Assembly: GCA_934675165.1 (NCBI GenBank)
Contig: CAKUPP010000001.1
Location: 51,114-115,113, forward strand
Direction: 5' to 3'
Origin: an uncultured Eubacteriales bacterium
GTDB lineage: Bacteria; Bacillota; Clostridia; Oscillospirales; Acutalibacteraceae
Length of the DNA: 64,000 nucleotides
Below the pieces are notes generated by a model, which was given only the letters and a program-made list of their open reading frames with translations, did not search any database and was not told the origin of the DNA. The position numbers and the translations under genes were made by a program. Positions 45,060-52,875 of this stretch are shown one piece after another. Position 1 is the stretch's first letter. The number at the start of each line of letters is the position of its first letter.

Positions 45060-45503
45060 ATGGTAGGGTTGGTAGAAAAATTTAAGGAAATGTGGTCTCC
45101 GTCAAATGAATATGATGATGAATATGATGAAATAGAATCAGAAGAAGAATCCAGAAATTATGGATATAAATCAGCTGGACGTGAGTCATCTTCTAATAGA
45201 GTTGTGAGCATACACGCAAAAGCTAAACTTAAAGTAGTACTCTTTAAACCAACGTGCTTTGGTGACGAAGTGAAGTCTGTTGCGGATGAACTCTTAAATA
45301 AACATACTATTGTATTGAATTTGGAAGAAATTTCAAAGCTTGATTTAAGGCGTACTATTGATTTTATTAGTGGAGTAGCGTATGCAAATGGTGGAAAAAT
45401 AAAGCAAGTTTCAACGGATACTTACGTTGTTACACCTTGTAATGTTGATTTAGAAGGCGAAGAATTTTTAGGTGAATTAGAAAATCACGGATTGCATTTT
45501 TAG
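45060..45503 (+). CDS. sepF: Cell division protein SepF
   Basis: FtsZ-bundling division protein that anchors the Z ring to the membrane. It has an N-terminal amphipathic helix (MVGLVEKFKEMW), an acidic linker rich in D, E and Y (about residues 16-45), and the SepF domain (KVVLFKPTCFGDEVKSVADELL, shortened: KPTCFGDEVKSVADELL; then DLRRTIDFISGVAYANGGKI). 147 residues. GGAGG precedes the ATG. ylmG/ylmH, which usually lie between sepF and divIVA, are absent. Confidence 0.93.
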   Translation: MVGLVEKFKEMWSPSNEYDDEYDEIESEEESRNYGYKSAGRESSSNRVVSIHAKAKLKVVLFKPTCFGDEVKSVADELLNKHTIVLNLEEISKLDLRRTIDFISGVAYANGGKIKQVSTDTYVVTPCNVDLEGEEFLGELENHGLHF

Positions 45504-45543
45504 TACATCTATTTTAGAGTTATGTTTTGGGGAGTGAGTAATT

Positions 45544-46272
45544 TTGTTAAGTATTGATGACGTAAAAAATGTAAGCTTCAGAAGAGCTAATTTTGGTGGT
45601 TATCGTCCTGAAGATGTCGATGCATTTGTAGATGATGTGGAATTGTCTTACAGTGAGCTTTTGGCTGAGAAAAAAAGATTGCTGTTTGAAATTGATCATT
45701 TGAATAAGAGGATTGAAAAACTTTATTGCGAAGATGATGCTATTAAAAATATTATTTTGAATGCACAGATGGTTGCTGAAAGTTCTTTGAGTGAAGCTGA
45801 AAAAAAGACATCAGAAATGATAGATGCTGCTGCACGAGAATCTGATGAAATGATAAAAAAAGCGAAACGAGAAGTAGAGTTTCAAAATGATATTTCAAAC
45901 AAAATAAAAGCCGAATCTATGAGCTTAAAAAAGAAACTTAATGATATATATGAAGAGCACCTCAAAATTATAGATAAAATACCAGAAACGCCTGTTGATG
46001 GTGATGTGTTTAAAAAGTCTACAGAGGAAGTAGAAAAAAGTGCGTCAAACAATCAACTTACTGAAAGTGAGCCTGTGTTTGCTGGTCGCGAAAAAAAGAT
46101 GGATGACATTTCGAGCGGTACACAGTCATTTGAAGTAGAAAAAAAAAGTATGAACGAAGAGCTGTTTGGTACAAAAGATTTTAAAGATTTGAAATTTGGA
46201 AAGTCTTATGACGTTAGTAAAGATGAATCAACATCCGGTGCTTATTTTGGATTGTTCAAGAGAAAGAAGTAA
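45544..46272 (+). CDS. divIVA: DivIVA-domain protein
   Basis: Coiled-coil protein that binds curved membrane at poles and septa. The DivIVA N-terminal domain is plain (FRRANFGGYRPEDVDAFVDD, about residues 12-31), followed by a long coiled coil to ~140. The variable C-terminal half is rich in E, K and S and ends GLFKRKK. 242 residues. TTG start behind GGGGAGTGA. It follows sepF by 40 bases and probably shares its promoter. Confidence 0.92.
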   Translation: MLSIDDVKNVSFRRANFGGYRPEDVDAFVDDVELSYSELLAEKKRLLFEIDHLNKRIEKLYCEDDAIKNIILNAQMVAESSLSEAEKKTSEMIDAAARESDEMIKKAKREVEFQNDISNKIKAESMSLKKKLNDIYEEHLKIIDKIPETPVDGDVFKKSTEEVEKSASNNQLTESEPVFAGREKKMDDISSGTQSFEVEKKSMNEELFGTKDFKDLKFGKSYDVSKDESTSGAYFGLFKRKK

Positions 46273-46369
46273 TTTTTAAAATTTATGTAAAGTGTATTAT
46301 AATTTTATGTAAAAATTTTATGCGCTGTTGCATTTTGGATGTGTGTTTGTTAATTTTTTGGAGGATTTT

Positions 46370-46840
46370 TTGGTTATGAATAGGTTGGAAACTTTCAAAG
46401 TCTTGTTTATATGTACGTGTGCGTCTATAGTTACGTCGTGTGTGTGTGTGTTGATCACTAAAACTACTAATTTGGTATCTGAATTAGGAGCGTCTGTAGG
46501 AAAAATTAATGCAGTGGCCGATGTAGTAACAAATTTAGGGAAACAAGCTGCTGGGTCTGGTATTATGTGTAATACGGGGGAGCTTATTGGAAATGTTAAT
46601 CAGGTGGTAAAAAGTGTTAATGAACAAAATGTTGTAGGTAATATTAACAAAACTCTTAAGAATGCGAATGGTATTATTGTTGATTTGAAATGTGAAAAAG
46701 AAGGGGTCGAATATAAGACTACTGCTGTTATAGAGATGTTGAGAGAATGTTTGAAAAGTGTTAATGGGTGTGCGGAAAAATGCAAAGATGTTGCTGATCA
46801 AGGTTTTTGGAGATTTGCTTTTGGTACTGGTTCTAAATGA
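46370..46840 (+). CDS. Small single-span membrane protein of unknown function
   Basis: About 156 residues with one N-terminal membrane helix (VLFICTCASIVTSCVCVLI, notably cysteine-rich), followed by a polar Asn/Val-rich region (VVTNLGKQ, VNQVVKSVNEQNVVGNINKTL) that could form a long helix. Weakly like DUF948-type proteins, but no family is recognised. GGAGG at 46360-46364 suits TTG 46370 (5-nt gap) or ATG 46376 (11-nt gap). It lies between divIVA and acpP, where no conserved gene is expected. Confidence 0.6.
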   Translation: MVMNRLETFKVLFICTCASIVTSCVCVLITKTTNLVSELGASVGKINAVADVVTNLGKQAAGSGIMCNTGELIGNVNQVVKSVNEQNVVGNINKTLKNANGIIVDLKCEKEGVEYKTTAVIEMLRECLKSVNGCAEKCKDVADQGFWRFAFGTGSK

Positions 46841-46925
46841 AATCAAGTTTGTAGTCAATTTTGTGCGTATTTTAGCATTAGATGTCTAGAAATAAAAGTT
46901 TTTAGTATTTTAGTGTTTATGGATC

Positions 46926-46954
46926 TTGACAAAATTTAAAATAAGAAATAATAT
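46926..46954 (+). promoter_or_regulatory. Promoter of acpP
   Basis: Perfect TTGACA (46926-46931), 17-bp spacer, TAATAT (46949-46954), 79 bp upstream of acpP. Confidence 0.75.
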
Positions 46955-47032
46955 TTTGATAAGAGCATATAAATTGTTTATTGCAGTGAATTAATTTGTA
47001 TTGTTAATATATTTTTAGGAGGAAATTTTTGT

Positions 47033-47275
47033 ATGATATTTGAAAAAGTAAGAGCTATTTTGAGCGAACAATTTGATGTTGAGGAATCTGATATTACAAC
47101 AGACACTCGTTTATTTGATGATTTAAACGCAGATTCACTTGATCTTGTCGATTTTATTTCTACAGTAGAAGATGAATTTGGTATGGACACAATTGAAGAT
47201 GATGCTATAAACTCAATAAACACAGTAGGAGATGTTATTGATTATATTAAAAAAATATTGCCGGGATTAGAGTAA
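47033..47275 (+). CDS. acpP: Acyl carrier protein
   Basis: Carries growing acyl chains on a 4'-phosphopantetheine arm. The attachment serine is in DLNADSLDLVDFI (near residue 35). 80 residues, acidic, four-helix pattern, all typical. AGGAGG (47016-47022 region) precedes the ATG. It stands alone with its own promoter rather than with plsX or fab genes, unlike most Firmicutes. Confidence 0.95.
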   Translation: MIFEKVRAILSEQFDVEESDITTDTRLFDDLNADSLDLVDFISTVEDEFGMDTIEDDAINSINTVGDVIDYIKKILPGLE

Positions 47276-47308
47276 GCTATTGCTGTTTCCTTAATTTTTT
47301 TTGATTAA

Positions 47309-47337
47309 TTGACTTTATATTTTATTTATGGTACAAT
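47309..47337 (+). promoter_or_regulatory. Promoter of the rplU operon
   Basis: TTGACT (47309-47314), 17-bp spacer, TACAAT (47332-47337), directly before the leader element. Confidence 0.8.
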
Positions 47338-47341
47338 AACG

Positions 47342-47412
47342 TAGCCGCATATTGCAGGCTTGAAAAGATTTTTAAATCTGCCTGATTCAATAGCGAGATG
47401 ATAAAAAGGTAG
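47342..47412 (+). promoter_or_regulatory. L21 ribosomal protein leader (structured 5' UTR)
   Basis: Nested helices: CGC(A)TATTG (47346-47354) with CAATAGCG (47388-47395), CAGGC (47355-47359) with GCCTG (47380-47384), and AGATT (47366-47370) with AATCT (47375-47379). They are followed by a conserved-looking GAGATGATAAAA before the rplU ribosome site. Position, size and the AGCCGC and GCGAGATGAT blocks fit the Firmicute L21 leader, which is thought to give autogenous control. Confidence 0.7.
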
Positions 47413-47424
47413 GTGCGTAAAAGA

Positions 47425-47733
47425 ATGTACGCAATTATTGAAACCGGTGGTAAACAGTATAAAGTAAGTCAAGGCGATGTAGTATATATCGAAAAACTTG
47501 ACAAGGCTGAAGGTAGCGAAGTTGATTTTAAGGTAATAGCTGGGCAAGATGACAAAGGCTTTTACATTGGAGATTCAGAATTGTCTTCGGCTCAGGTATC
47601 CGGAAAAGTACTTAAAAACGGAAAAAGTAAAAAGATTACTGTTTTTACCTATAAACCGAAAAAAAGTTGTAAGCGTAAGTTAGGGCATAGGCAACTTTAC
47701 ACAAAAGTGGAAATTCAATCTATTAAGTTCTAA
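47425..47733 (+). CDS. rplU: 50S ribosomal protein L21
   Basis: 102 residues beginning MYAIIETGGKQYKVSQGD, the canonical L21 start, with the C-terminal KSCKRKLGHRQLYTKVEI block. An in-frame GTG (47413) lies within the ribosome site AGGTAGGTG, so ATG 47425 is used. First gene of the L21-Prp-L27 operon. Confidence 0.97.
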   Translation: MYAIIETGGKQYKVSQGDVVYIEKLDKAEGSEVDFKVIAGQDDKGFYIGDSELSSAQVSGKVLKNGKSKKITVFTYKPKKSCKRKLGHRQLYTKVEIQSIKF

Positions 47734-47743
47734 GTGATAATTT

Positions 47744-48070
47744 ATGATTAAAGTTAAGTTTTTTACTACGGATAGTGGTAATATTGTGGGCTTTGAAGTG
47801 TGTGGTCACTCCGATTATGCACGTGAGGGTGAGGACATTGTGTGTGCAGCTGTCTCTTCTGCGGCATACCTTACAGCTAACACCATTACAGATTTTATGA
47901 TGGTTGATGCGGATGTTTGCGTTGACGATAAATCAGGGTATATGAAGATTATTATTAGTAAAGAAAAGTGTTCTTTATGTAATGATATTTTAAGGGGATT
48001 GAAAGCACATTTGTTATTGCTCGAAGAAATTTATTCAAAAGACATAAAGGTAAGTTATGCGGAGGTGTAG
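47744..48070 (+). CDS. prp: Ribosomal-processing cysteine protease Prp
   Basis: Cleaves the N-terminal extension of L27, which is essential in Firmicutes that carry it. The catalytic histidine is in GHSDYAREGEDIVCAAVS and the cysteine is the C of that same block (about residues 21-38). 108 residues. Position between rplU and rpmA is diagnostic. Confidence 0.95.
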   Translation: MIKVKFFTTDSGNIVGFEVCGHSDYAREGEDIVCAAVSSAAYLTANTITDFMMVDADVCVDDKSGYMKIIISKEKCSLCNDILRGLKAHLLLLEEIYSKDIKVSYAEV

Positions 48071-48074
48071 TTGA

Positions 48075-48353
48075 ATGCTAAAAATTAATATACAGCTTTT
48101 TGCTCATAAAAAAGGGCAAGGGTCAAGTAGTAACGGCCGTGATTCAAGAGCTAAACGTCTCGGGGTAAAACGTGGAGACGGTCAGTCTGTTAATGCCGGT
48201 AATATAATTGTTAAACAACGTGGAACAAAGATTCATCCAGGTAACAATGTTGGAAAAGGGTCAGATGATACTTTGTATGCGTTAATAAATGGAAAAGTTA
48301 AATTTGAACGTGTTGGACGTGATCGTAAACAAGTCAGTATTTATGCAGTATAA
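48075..48353 (+). CDS. rpmA: 50S ribosomal protein L27 (with Prp-cleaved extension)
   Basis: 92 residues. The mature protein starts [15 protein letters not shown]; ahead of it is the extension MLKINIQLF, matching the L-x-x-F cleavage signal for Prp. The rest ([22 protein letters not shown] and GRDRKQVS) is typical L27. A strong terminator follows. Confidence 0.97.
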   Translation: MLKINIQLFAHKKGQGSSSNGRDSRAKRLGVKRGDGQSVNAGNIIVKQRGTKIHPGNNVGKGSDDTLYALINGKVKFERVGRDRKQVSIYAV

Positions 48354-48381
48354 TTTTTATATTTTTTATATTGTACTTATA

Positions 48382-48416
48382 AAAAAGCGGCAGTCGTTGT
48401 CAGGCTCCGCTTTTTG
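48382..48416 (+). terminator. Terminator of the rplU-prp-rpmA operon
   Basis: AAAAAGCGG (48382-48390) pairs perfectly with CCGCTTTTT (48407-48415) around a 16-nt loop, ending in the T tract. Confidence 0.85.
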
Positions 48417-48492
48417 TGTTCTTTTTGAAAAAAATTAAAATTTATCAACTGATATCATAGCAGTTGGATGAATAATAAATAAGGTGATTTTA

Positions 48493-49758
48493 ATGTTTGT
48501 GGATACTGCTTTAATTAAAATAAAGGCTGGAAATGGCGGAGATGGTGCTGTATCTTTTCATAGAGATATATATACCGCCACAGGTGGTCCAGATGGTGGA
48601 AATGGTGGACGAGGAGGTTCAGTAATTTTTAGAGCTAACAGTAATTTGTCTACGCTTTCGGGCTTTAGATATAAAAAGAAATTTTTTGCAGCAAATGGCC
48701 AAAATGGTTCTTCCGGAAAAAAGTCTGGTAAAAGTGCAGAAAATTTAATAATAGAAGTTCCATATGGTACTCTTGTTCGAGATGCTTCGAATAATAAGAT
48801 AATTGCAGATATATCTTCTGATGAACCGATTTTAATACTTAAAGGGGGTCGTGGTGGAGCAGGAAATATGAATTTTGCAGGACCTGTTAAACAGTCCCCC
48901 AAATTTTCAAAGCCAGGAGAAAAAGGACTCGAATTAGAAGTTAAATTGGAATTAAAACTTTTAGCTGATGTAGGACTAATTGGTTATCCCAATGTAGGGA
49001 AATCAACTATTATTTCAATTTTGAGCGAAGCAAAACCTCAAGTTGCCAATTATCATTTCACAACATTATCTCCTATTTTGGGGGTTGTAAAATATGATGA
49101 TGAAAACTCTTTTGTTATGGCAGATATTCCTGGCCTTATAGAAGGCGCTTGGAAGGGTGTAGGACTCGGGCATAAATTTTTACGCCACGTTGAAAGATGC
49201 CGGTTACTGATTCACGTTGTAGACGTTTCTGGTTCAGAAGGAAGAAACCCGTGTAATGATTTTGATGTAATATGTGGTGAAATTGAAAAATTTAGTCCAG
49301 AGCTTTCGCGTAGACCAATGATTGTGGTTGGAAATAAATGTGATATCGCTAATAAAGAACAGATCGATGAATTTAAAAAATATGTTTTGGATAAAGGATA
49401 TGAATTTGTTCAAATTTCAGCTGCAACAAATTATGGAATTCAAGAAATGTTGAATTTGATAATTCAAAAATTGAGTTTGTTGCCTCCTGCACATTTGTTT
49501 GAGCCAGAGGAAAGTTGTGACGAACTGAGTTTTGGAGAAGACAAATTGAAAATACAAAAAATTGGTAATTTGTATGAAGTAAATGCTCGTTGGCTGGACA
49601 AACTTATTGAGTCTGTTAATTTTGAAGATTATGATTCTATGCATTATTTTCAAAATTATATTTTAAAAGCGGGGCTTATAGATAAACTTAAAAAATTGGG
49701 TGCACAGCCGGGAGATACTGTAAAAATTGGTGATATTGAGTTTGAATTTTTTGAATGA
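48493..49758 (+). CDS. obgE: GTPase ObgE/CgtA
   Basis: Ribosome-assembly and stress GTPase. The glycine-rich Obg fold fills residues 1-~158 (GGDGAVSFHRD, GGPDGGNGGRGGSV). The G domain starts with GYPNVGKST (from residue 164), with DIPGLIEGA and NKCD. A C-terminal OCT domain follows to residue 421. GTG 48484 overlaps the AAGGTG ribosome site, so ATG 48493 is used. mrnC begins 13 bases after the stop. Confidence 0.96.
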   Translation: MFVDTALIKIKAGNGGDGAVSFHRDIYTATGGPDGGNGGRGGSVIFRANSNLSTLSGFRYKKKFFAANGQNGSSGKKSGKSAENLIIEVPYGTLVRDASNNKIIADISSDEPILILKGGRGGAGNMNFAGPVKQSPKFSKPGEKGLELEVKLELKLLADVGLIGYPNVGKSTIISILSEAKPQVANYHFTTLSPILGVVKYDDENSFVMADIPGLIEGAWKGVGLGHKFLRHVERCRLLIHVVDVSGSEGRNPCNDFDVICGEIEKFSPELSRRPMIVVGNKCDIANKEQIDEFKKYVLDKGYEFVQISAATNYGIQEMLNLIIQKLSLLPPAHLFEPEESCDELSFGEDKLKIQKIGNLYEVNARWLDKLIESVNFEDYDSMHYFQNYILKAGLIDKLKKLGAQPGDTVKIGDIEFEFFE

Positions 49759-49770
49759 GTGATGATGTAT

Positions 49771-50163
49771 ATGTTTGATGAATTGACAGTAACCCAAGAG
49801 CAAGCCGCAACGATGAATGTAGAAAAACTTGCTTTTGTTGGAGATGCAGTTTTTGAATTAATTATTAGAGAAAAAATAGTAAAAAAATATAAATGCCGTA
49901 TTGGAAAATTAAATTCTCTAAAAGTAAAAAATGTTTGTTGTTGTTCTCAATCAAATTTTTTTGAAAGTATAAGAAATTTTTTAACTGAAAATGAATTAGA
50001 TATTTTTAAGCGTGGAAGAAATGCTCACATAGGTAATGTGCCAAAAAAAATATCTCCAATGGTTTATCATAGGGCAACAGGTGTTGAAGTACTGTTTGGT
50101 TTTTGGTATATTACCGGTCAAATTGATAGAATACGTTGGATTTCCTCCAAGTTTGATTTATAA
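49771..50163 (+). CDS. mrnC: Mini-ribonuclease III MrnC
   Basis: Matures 23S rRNA ends; an RNase III catalytic domain without a double-stranded RNA-binding domain. The core LAFVGDAVFELIIR holds the family aspartate. RGRNAHIGNVPKK and YHRATGVEVLFGFWYITG complete the fold. GAGTG at 49757-49761 suits ATG 49771 (131 residues), though ATG 49762/49765 are also in frame. Usually found next to cysS; here it follows obgE. Confidence 0.88.
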   Translation: MFDELTVTQEQAATMNVEKLAFVGDAVFELIIREKIVKKYKCRIGKLNSLKVKNVCCCSQSNFFESIRNFLTENELDIFKRGRNAHIGNVPKKISPMVYHRATGVEVLFGFWYITGQIDRIRWISSKFDL

Positions 50164-50594
50164 TGTATTTATATTTTTGTGAAAGCGTTAAAAATGTCCC
50201 TCTAAGAGAGACACGTATTTGATGCCGATGTTGTGAAAATAAAATTATTTTATTTGAAAGAAAGCAATGTGTGGTTAGAGAGTAATCTAAAATTTTTTAT
50301 TTTCTGTAGCGTTTCAATTGTAATATATAGGTTTTACTTATTTTAACAATTAGTAGAATTTAATTATATATTTTTTGCATTCGATTTTTGTTATATTGTG
50401 TAAAAATTGGTAAAATACTATAAAATATATTATACAGGGTTTATCTAAATATCATTTTTTTATTTGATTTAGCTAAGAAAATTATAAAACAAACGTAAAT
50501 TTATAACTGCAAGTATTGAAATGAACTTTAAATTGTGTTAGCATTAAGTAGCATCGAAGGTGTGGATAAAACGTCTAAGGGGGAAATGTGATTT
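50164..50594. other. AT-rich intergenic region
   Basis: About 430 bp with no supported gene. A short imperfect hairpin near 50198-50214 (GTCCCTCT/AGAGAGAC) may end the obgE-mrnC transcript. A promoter-like TTGTGT (50396-50401), 17 bp, TATAAA (50419-50424) lies about 170 bp before the first of two tiny ORFs. Otherwise nothing recognisable. Confidence 0.4.
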
Positions 50595-50714
50595 ATGGTA
50601 CTTGTTGTTGCAATATGGTCGGTGTTTAGTGTGATTTTGAGTGTAGATAGGTTTAGCAATAGCTTTGGTTCTATGGCGCGTCTTACTCGAAGAATTGTAA
50701 ACAAAATAAAATAG
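50595..50714 (+). CDS. 39-residue hydrophobic peptide (hypothetical)
   Basis: ATG 50595 to TAG 50714, with AAGGGGG at 50577-50583 (11 nt before the start, rather long). The first ~18 residues are hydrophobic (VLVVAIWSVFSVILSV) and the tail is basic (RLTRRIVNKIK), like a small single-span membrane peptide. It is followed 24 bp later by a second small ORF of similar type. Could be chance. Confidence 0.4.
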   Translation: MVLVVAIWSVFSVILSVDRFSNSFGSMARLTRRIVNKIK

Positions 50715-50738
50715 TTTTGCTGGAGGTTTTGTGTTTTT

Positions 50739-50960
50739 ATGATAAATTCTCATGTTTGGCGTGATGCTGTTGTAGTATCAAGATTTTGTTCTGATTTAGT
50801 TTCAATGATGGGTACATTTTGTCTTATGGGTATAGCTTTTACAAATTTGTTCTATAGAAATAGCGAGGCAACAAGTGGTTTTAAGACATTTTGTTGTAAT
50901 ACTCATAAATCCATTAATCAGTATACGCATGTTAATCCGAATCCGGGTACTAAAATTTAA
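50739..50960 (+). CDS. 73-residue small protein (hypothetical)
   Basis: ATG 50739 is preceded by GGAGG at 50722-50726 (12-nt gap). A moderately hydrophobic stretch (LVSMMGTFCLMGIAFTNLFY) lies mid-protein, followed by a polar Asn/Thr/Cys tail. No family recognised. Its end overlaps by a few bases the stop of the convergent ATPase gene. Confidence 0.45.
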   Translation: MINSHVWRDAVVVSRFCSDLVSMMGTFCLMGIAFTNLFYRNSEATSGFKTFCCNTHKSINQYTHVNPNPGTKI

Positions 50961-52060
50961 TAGTTAAAAATGGCGGATATTAAGTTATTCGCTATTTTTC
51001 TTGTTTTACTGTAATTCATAGAATTTATGTATATTTTCTCAATTTCATTATGTGTTTTAAGTGCTAGCTTTAAATTTTTTGTAGATTCATTTAAAAATTC
51101 TTTGCAGATTTTTTGATTGAATTTGAAAATATTTTTATTTTTGCGAATGATTTCTAAGTCAATAAAGCGTTTTGCGTTTATCTTTTGTAAATTAGTGTTT
51201 TTTGTAGCAGATTTAATATTCATGTATAAATTTTTGGTGTATAGTGCGGTGCTCATTTCGGGCAAAATTATAGCATCAATTCGACTTTTTGGAGCAAGGG
51301 GAGAGACAGATGTTATTACTGAATACCCCTTGCTTAGTGAGTATTTCTGAATTTTAGTTAGTATTATGTTTGAAATTTCTTCGCAAAAATTATCATTTAT
51401 TTCAAAAACATCATGTATTGATTCAATAATAGATTCGCCTGCAAAAGTAGTGTATCCTTTTGGGGTTATTGCATTTATCATACAATTAAAGTTAGAGCTT
51501 TTTGATGAAATGATTTTTTTATTAAATAATTTTTTTAAAAGTCTGGTGCAAAATTTTTCTAATTTATTATAATTGATTGCTGTTTTAATTATATTTGTAT
51601 TATAAGATTCTATGTATCTGTATGCATTTAGATATGTAGAAGCTTTTTTATGATATTCACTGTTTTTATAGTATAAATTTATAAGTTCATCTCTATATTT
51701 TTCTAATTTTTTTTCATTCCAACATGTTCCAAGATTTACAATGTTTTCACATATACCTGGAAATTTGGGTTCCATAACATGTGGGGGTGTTCCATCTACT
51801 ACGCATTTTTTTAGAGTTGGGAATCTAACTGCATCAATTGAGTCAGGGTCTGAAGAGCAATAAGCTATTTCGCATGGAATATTTTTATTTTTAGATGTTT
51901 CTGCAATTTTTTTCATAAGTGTGGATTTTCCTGTACCCGGACCACCTTTTAATATATAGCAATGCCAGTGATCATTTGGAGAATAAATATTATCATATAC
52001 AGAAAAAAATCCTTCCGGAGTATGAGATGCCATAAAATATTTAAATATTTCGTTTTTCAT
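50957..52060 (-). CDS. P-loop ATPase of the PRK06851 type (function unknown)
   Basis: About 367 residues. The N-terminus (HTPEGFFSVYDNI) and Walker A ILKGGPGTGKSTLMKKI (near residue 38), followed by CSSDPDSIDAV and CVVDGTPPHVMEPK, match a family of uncharacterised ATPases widespread in Clostridia and annotated PRK06851. The C-terminal half repeats a similar layout loosely (GYTTFAGESIIESIH, ILPEMSTALYTKN) but without a second P-loop. GTG 52072 overlaps AAGGAG, so ATG 52060 is used. It shares strand with the UDG and ychF genes, separated by a hairpin. Confidence 0.75.
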   Translation of the reverse strand: MKNEIFKYFMASHTPEGFFSVYDNIYSPNDHWHCYILKGGPGTGKSTLMKKIAETSKNKNIPCEIAYCSSDPDSIDAVRFPTLKKCVVDGTPPHVMEPKFPGICENIVNLGTCWNEKKLEKYRDELINLYYKNSEYHKKASTYLNAYRYIESYNTNIIKTAINYNKLEKFCTRLLKKLFNKKIISSKSSNFNCMINAITPKGYTTFAGESIIESIHDVFEINDNFCEEISNIILTKIQKYSLSKGYSVITSVSPLAPKSRIDAIILPEMSTALYTKNLYMNIKSATKNTNLQKINAKRFIDLEIIRKNKNIFKFNQKICKEFLNESTKNLKLALKTHNEIEKIYINSMNYSKTRKIANNLISAIFNY

Positions 52061-52134
52061 AAATAAATTCACTCCTTTTGAAAATATAATATGAATTTAT
52101 TTATTTGGGTGTGAAAAAATTGCATATACGAACT

Positions 52135-52164
52135 TAAAGCTGCCATTTTATAAGGGCAGCTTTA
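52135..52164. terminator. Hairpin between UDG and ATPase genes
   Basis: TAAAGCTGCC (52135-52144) and GGCAGCTTTA (52155-52164) form a perfect 10-bp stem with a 10-nt loop. The T tract is weak on both strands, so it could be a poor terminator. Confidence 0.55.
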
Positions 52165-52278
52165 AATGAATTATTATGTATTTTTGAATTGTTGTGGCGA
52201 AAATTAAAATTTAAAATTTTTGATAAAAAAAGTATATCGCTAAACTATATAAAAACATAAAGGAGATATAATTAATGA

Positions 52279-52851
52279 TTAGTAAGTATGCGTACATATT
52301 TGCTCTATTTTTTCTTTGAGATTTAGCAAATCTTGTTGTACAAGAGGTTTTTGATTCATATTTCTGAGAATGGCTGCAGGATGAATAGTTGGCATGAACC
52401 AAATTCCTTTTTTTAGATAAAATTTTCCGTGATCTTTTGTTATTTTTATGCTAGGGTCAATTGTACGAAGCGCTGCGATCCTTCCAACTGGGACAATAAT
52501 TTTTGGCTTTATTAAAATCAATTGGTTTCTAAGCCAGTCTAAACAAAATTCTTGTTCTTCAGGTAGTGGATCACGATTTTGTGGCGGTCTACATTTTACC
52601 ATATTTGCTATGTAAATATTTGTTTCACGGGATAGCCCAACTTCTTTTAGCATACTGTCCAAAAGTTTTCCGGATCTGCCTACAAACGGTTTCCCTTGAA
52701 GATCTTCATCTCTTCCGGGCCCTTCCCCAATAAGCATCACTTCAGCATTTATGTTCCCGTCACCAATAACTACATTTGTTCTGGTTTGACATAATTGACA
52801 TTTAGTGCATGATAAGCAATTTTCTTTTAATTCTTTCCAAGAGTTATACAT
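52279..52851 (-). CDS. Uracil-DNA glycosylase, family 4 ([4Fe-4S])
   Basis: Removes uracil from DNA at the start of base-excision repair. The N-terminal cysteines (CLSCTKCQLC, about residues 13-22) and a later cysteine in NMVKCRPPQNRDP ligate the 4Fe-4S cluster. The active-site motifs are GEGPGRDEDLQGKPFVG and HPAAILRN. 190 residues, standard. ATG behind AGGAG. It lies 24 bases downstream of ychF on the same strand. Confidence 0.93.
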   Translation of the reverse strand: MYNSWKELKENCLSCTKCQLCQTRTNVVIGDGNINAEVMLIGEGPGRDEDLQGKPFVGRSGKLLDSMLKEVGLSRETNIYIANMVKCRPPQNRDPLPEEQEFCLDWLRNQLILIKPKIIVPVGRIAALRTIDPSIKITKDHGKFYLKKGIWFMPTIHPAAILRNMNQKPLVQQDLLNLKEKIEQICTHTY

Positions 52852-52875
52852 TTGTAATCTCCTAATTTATTAAAT

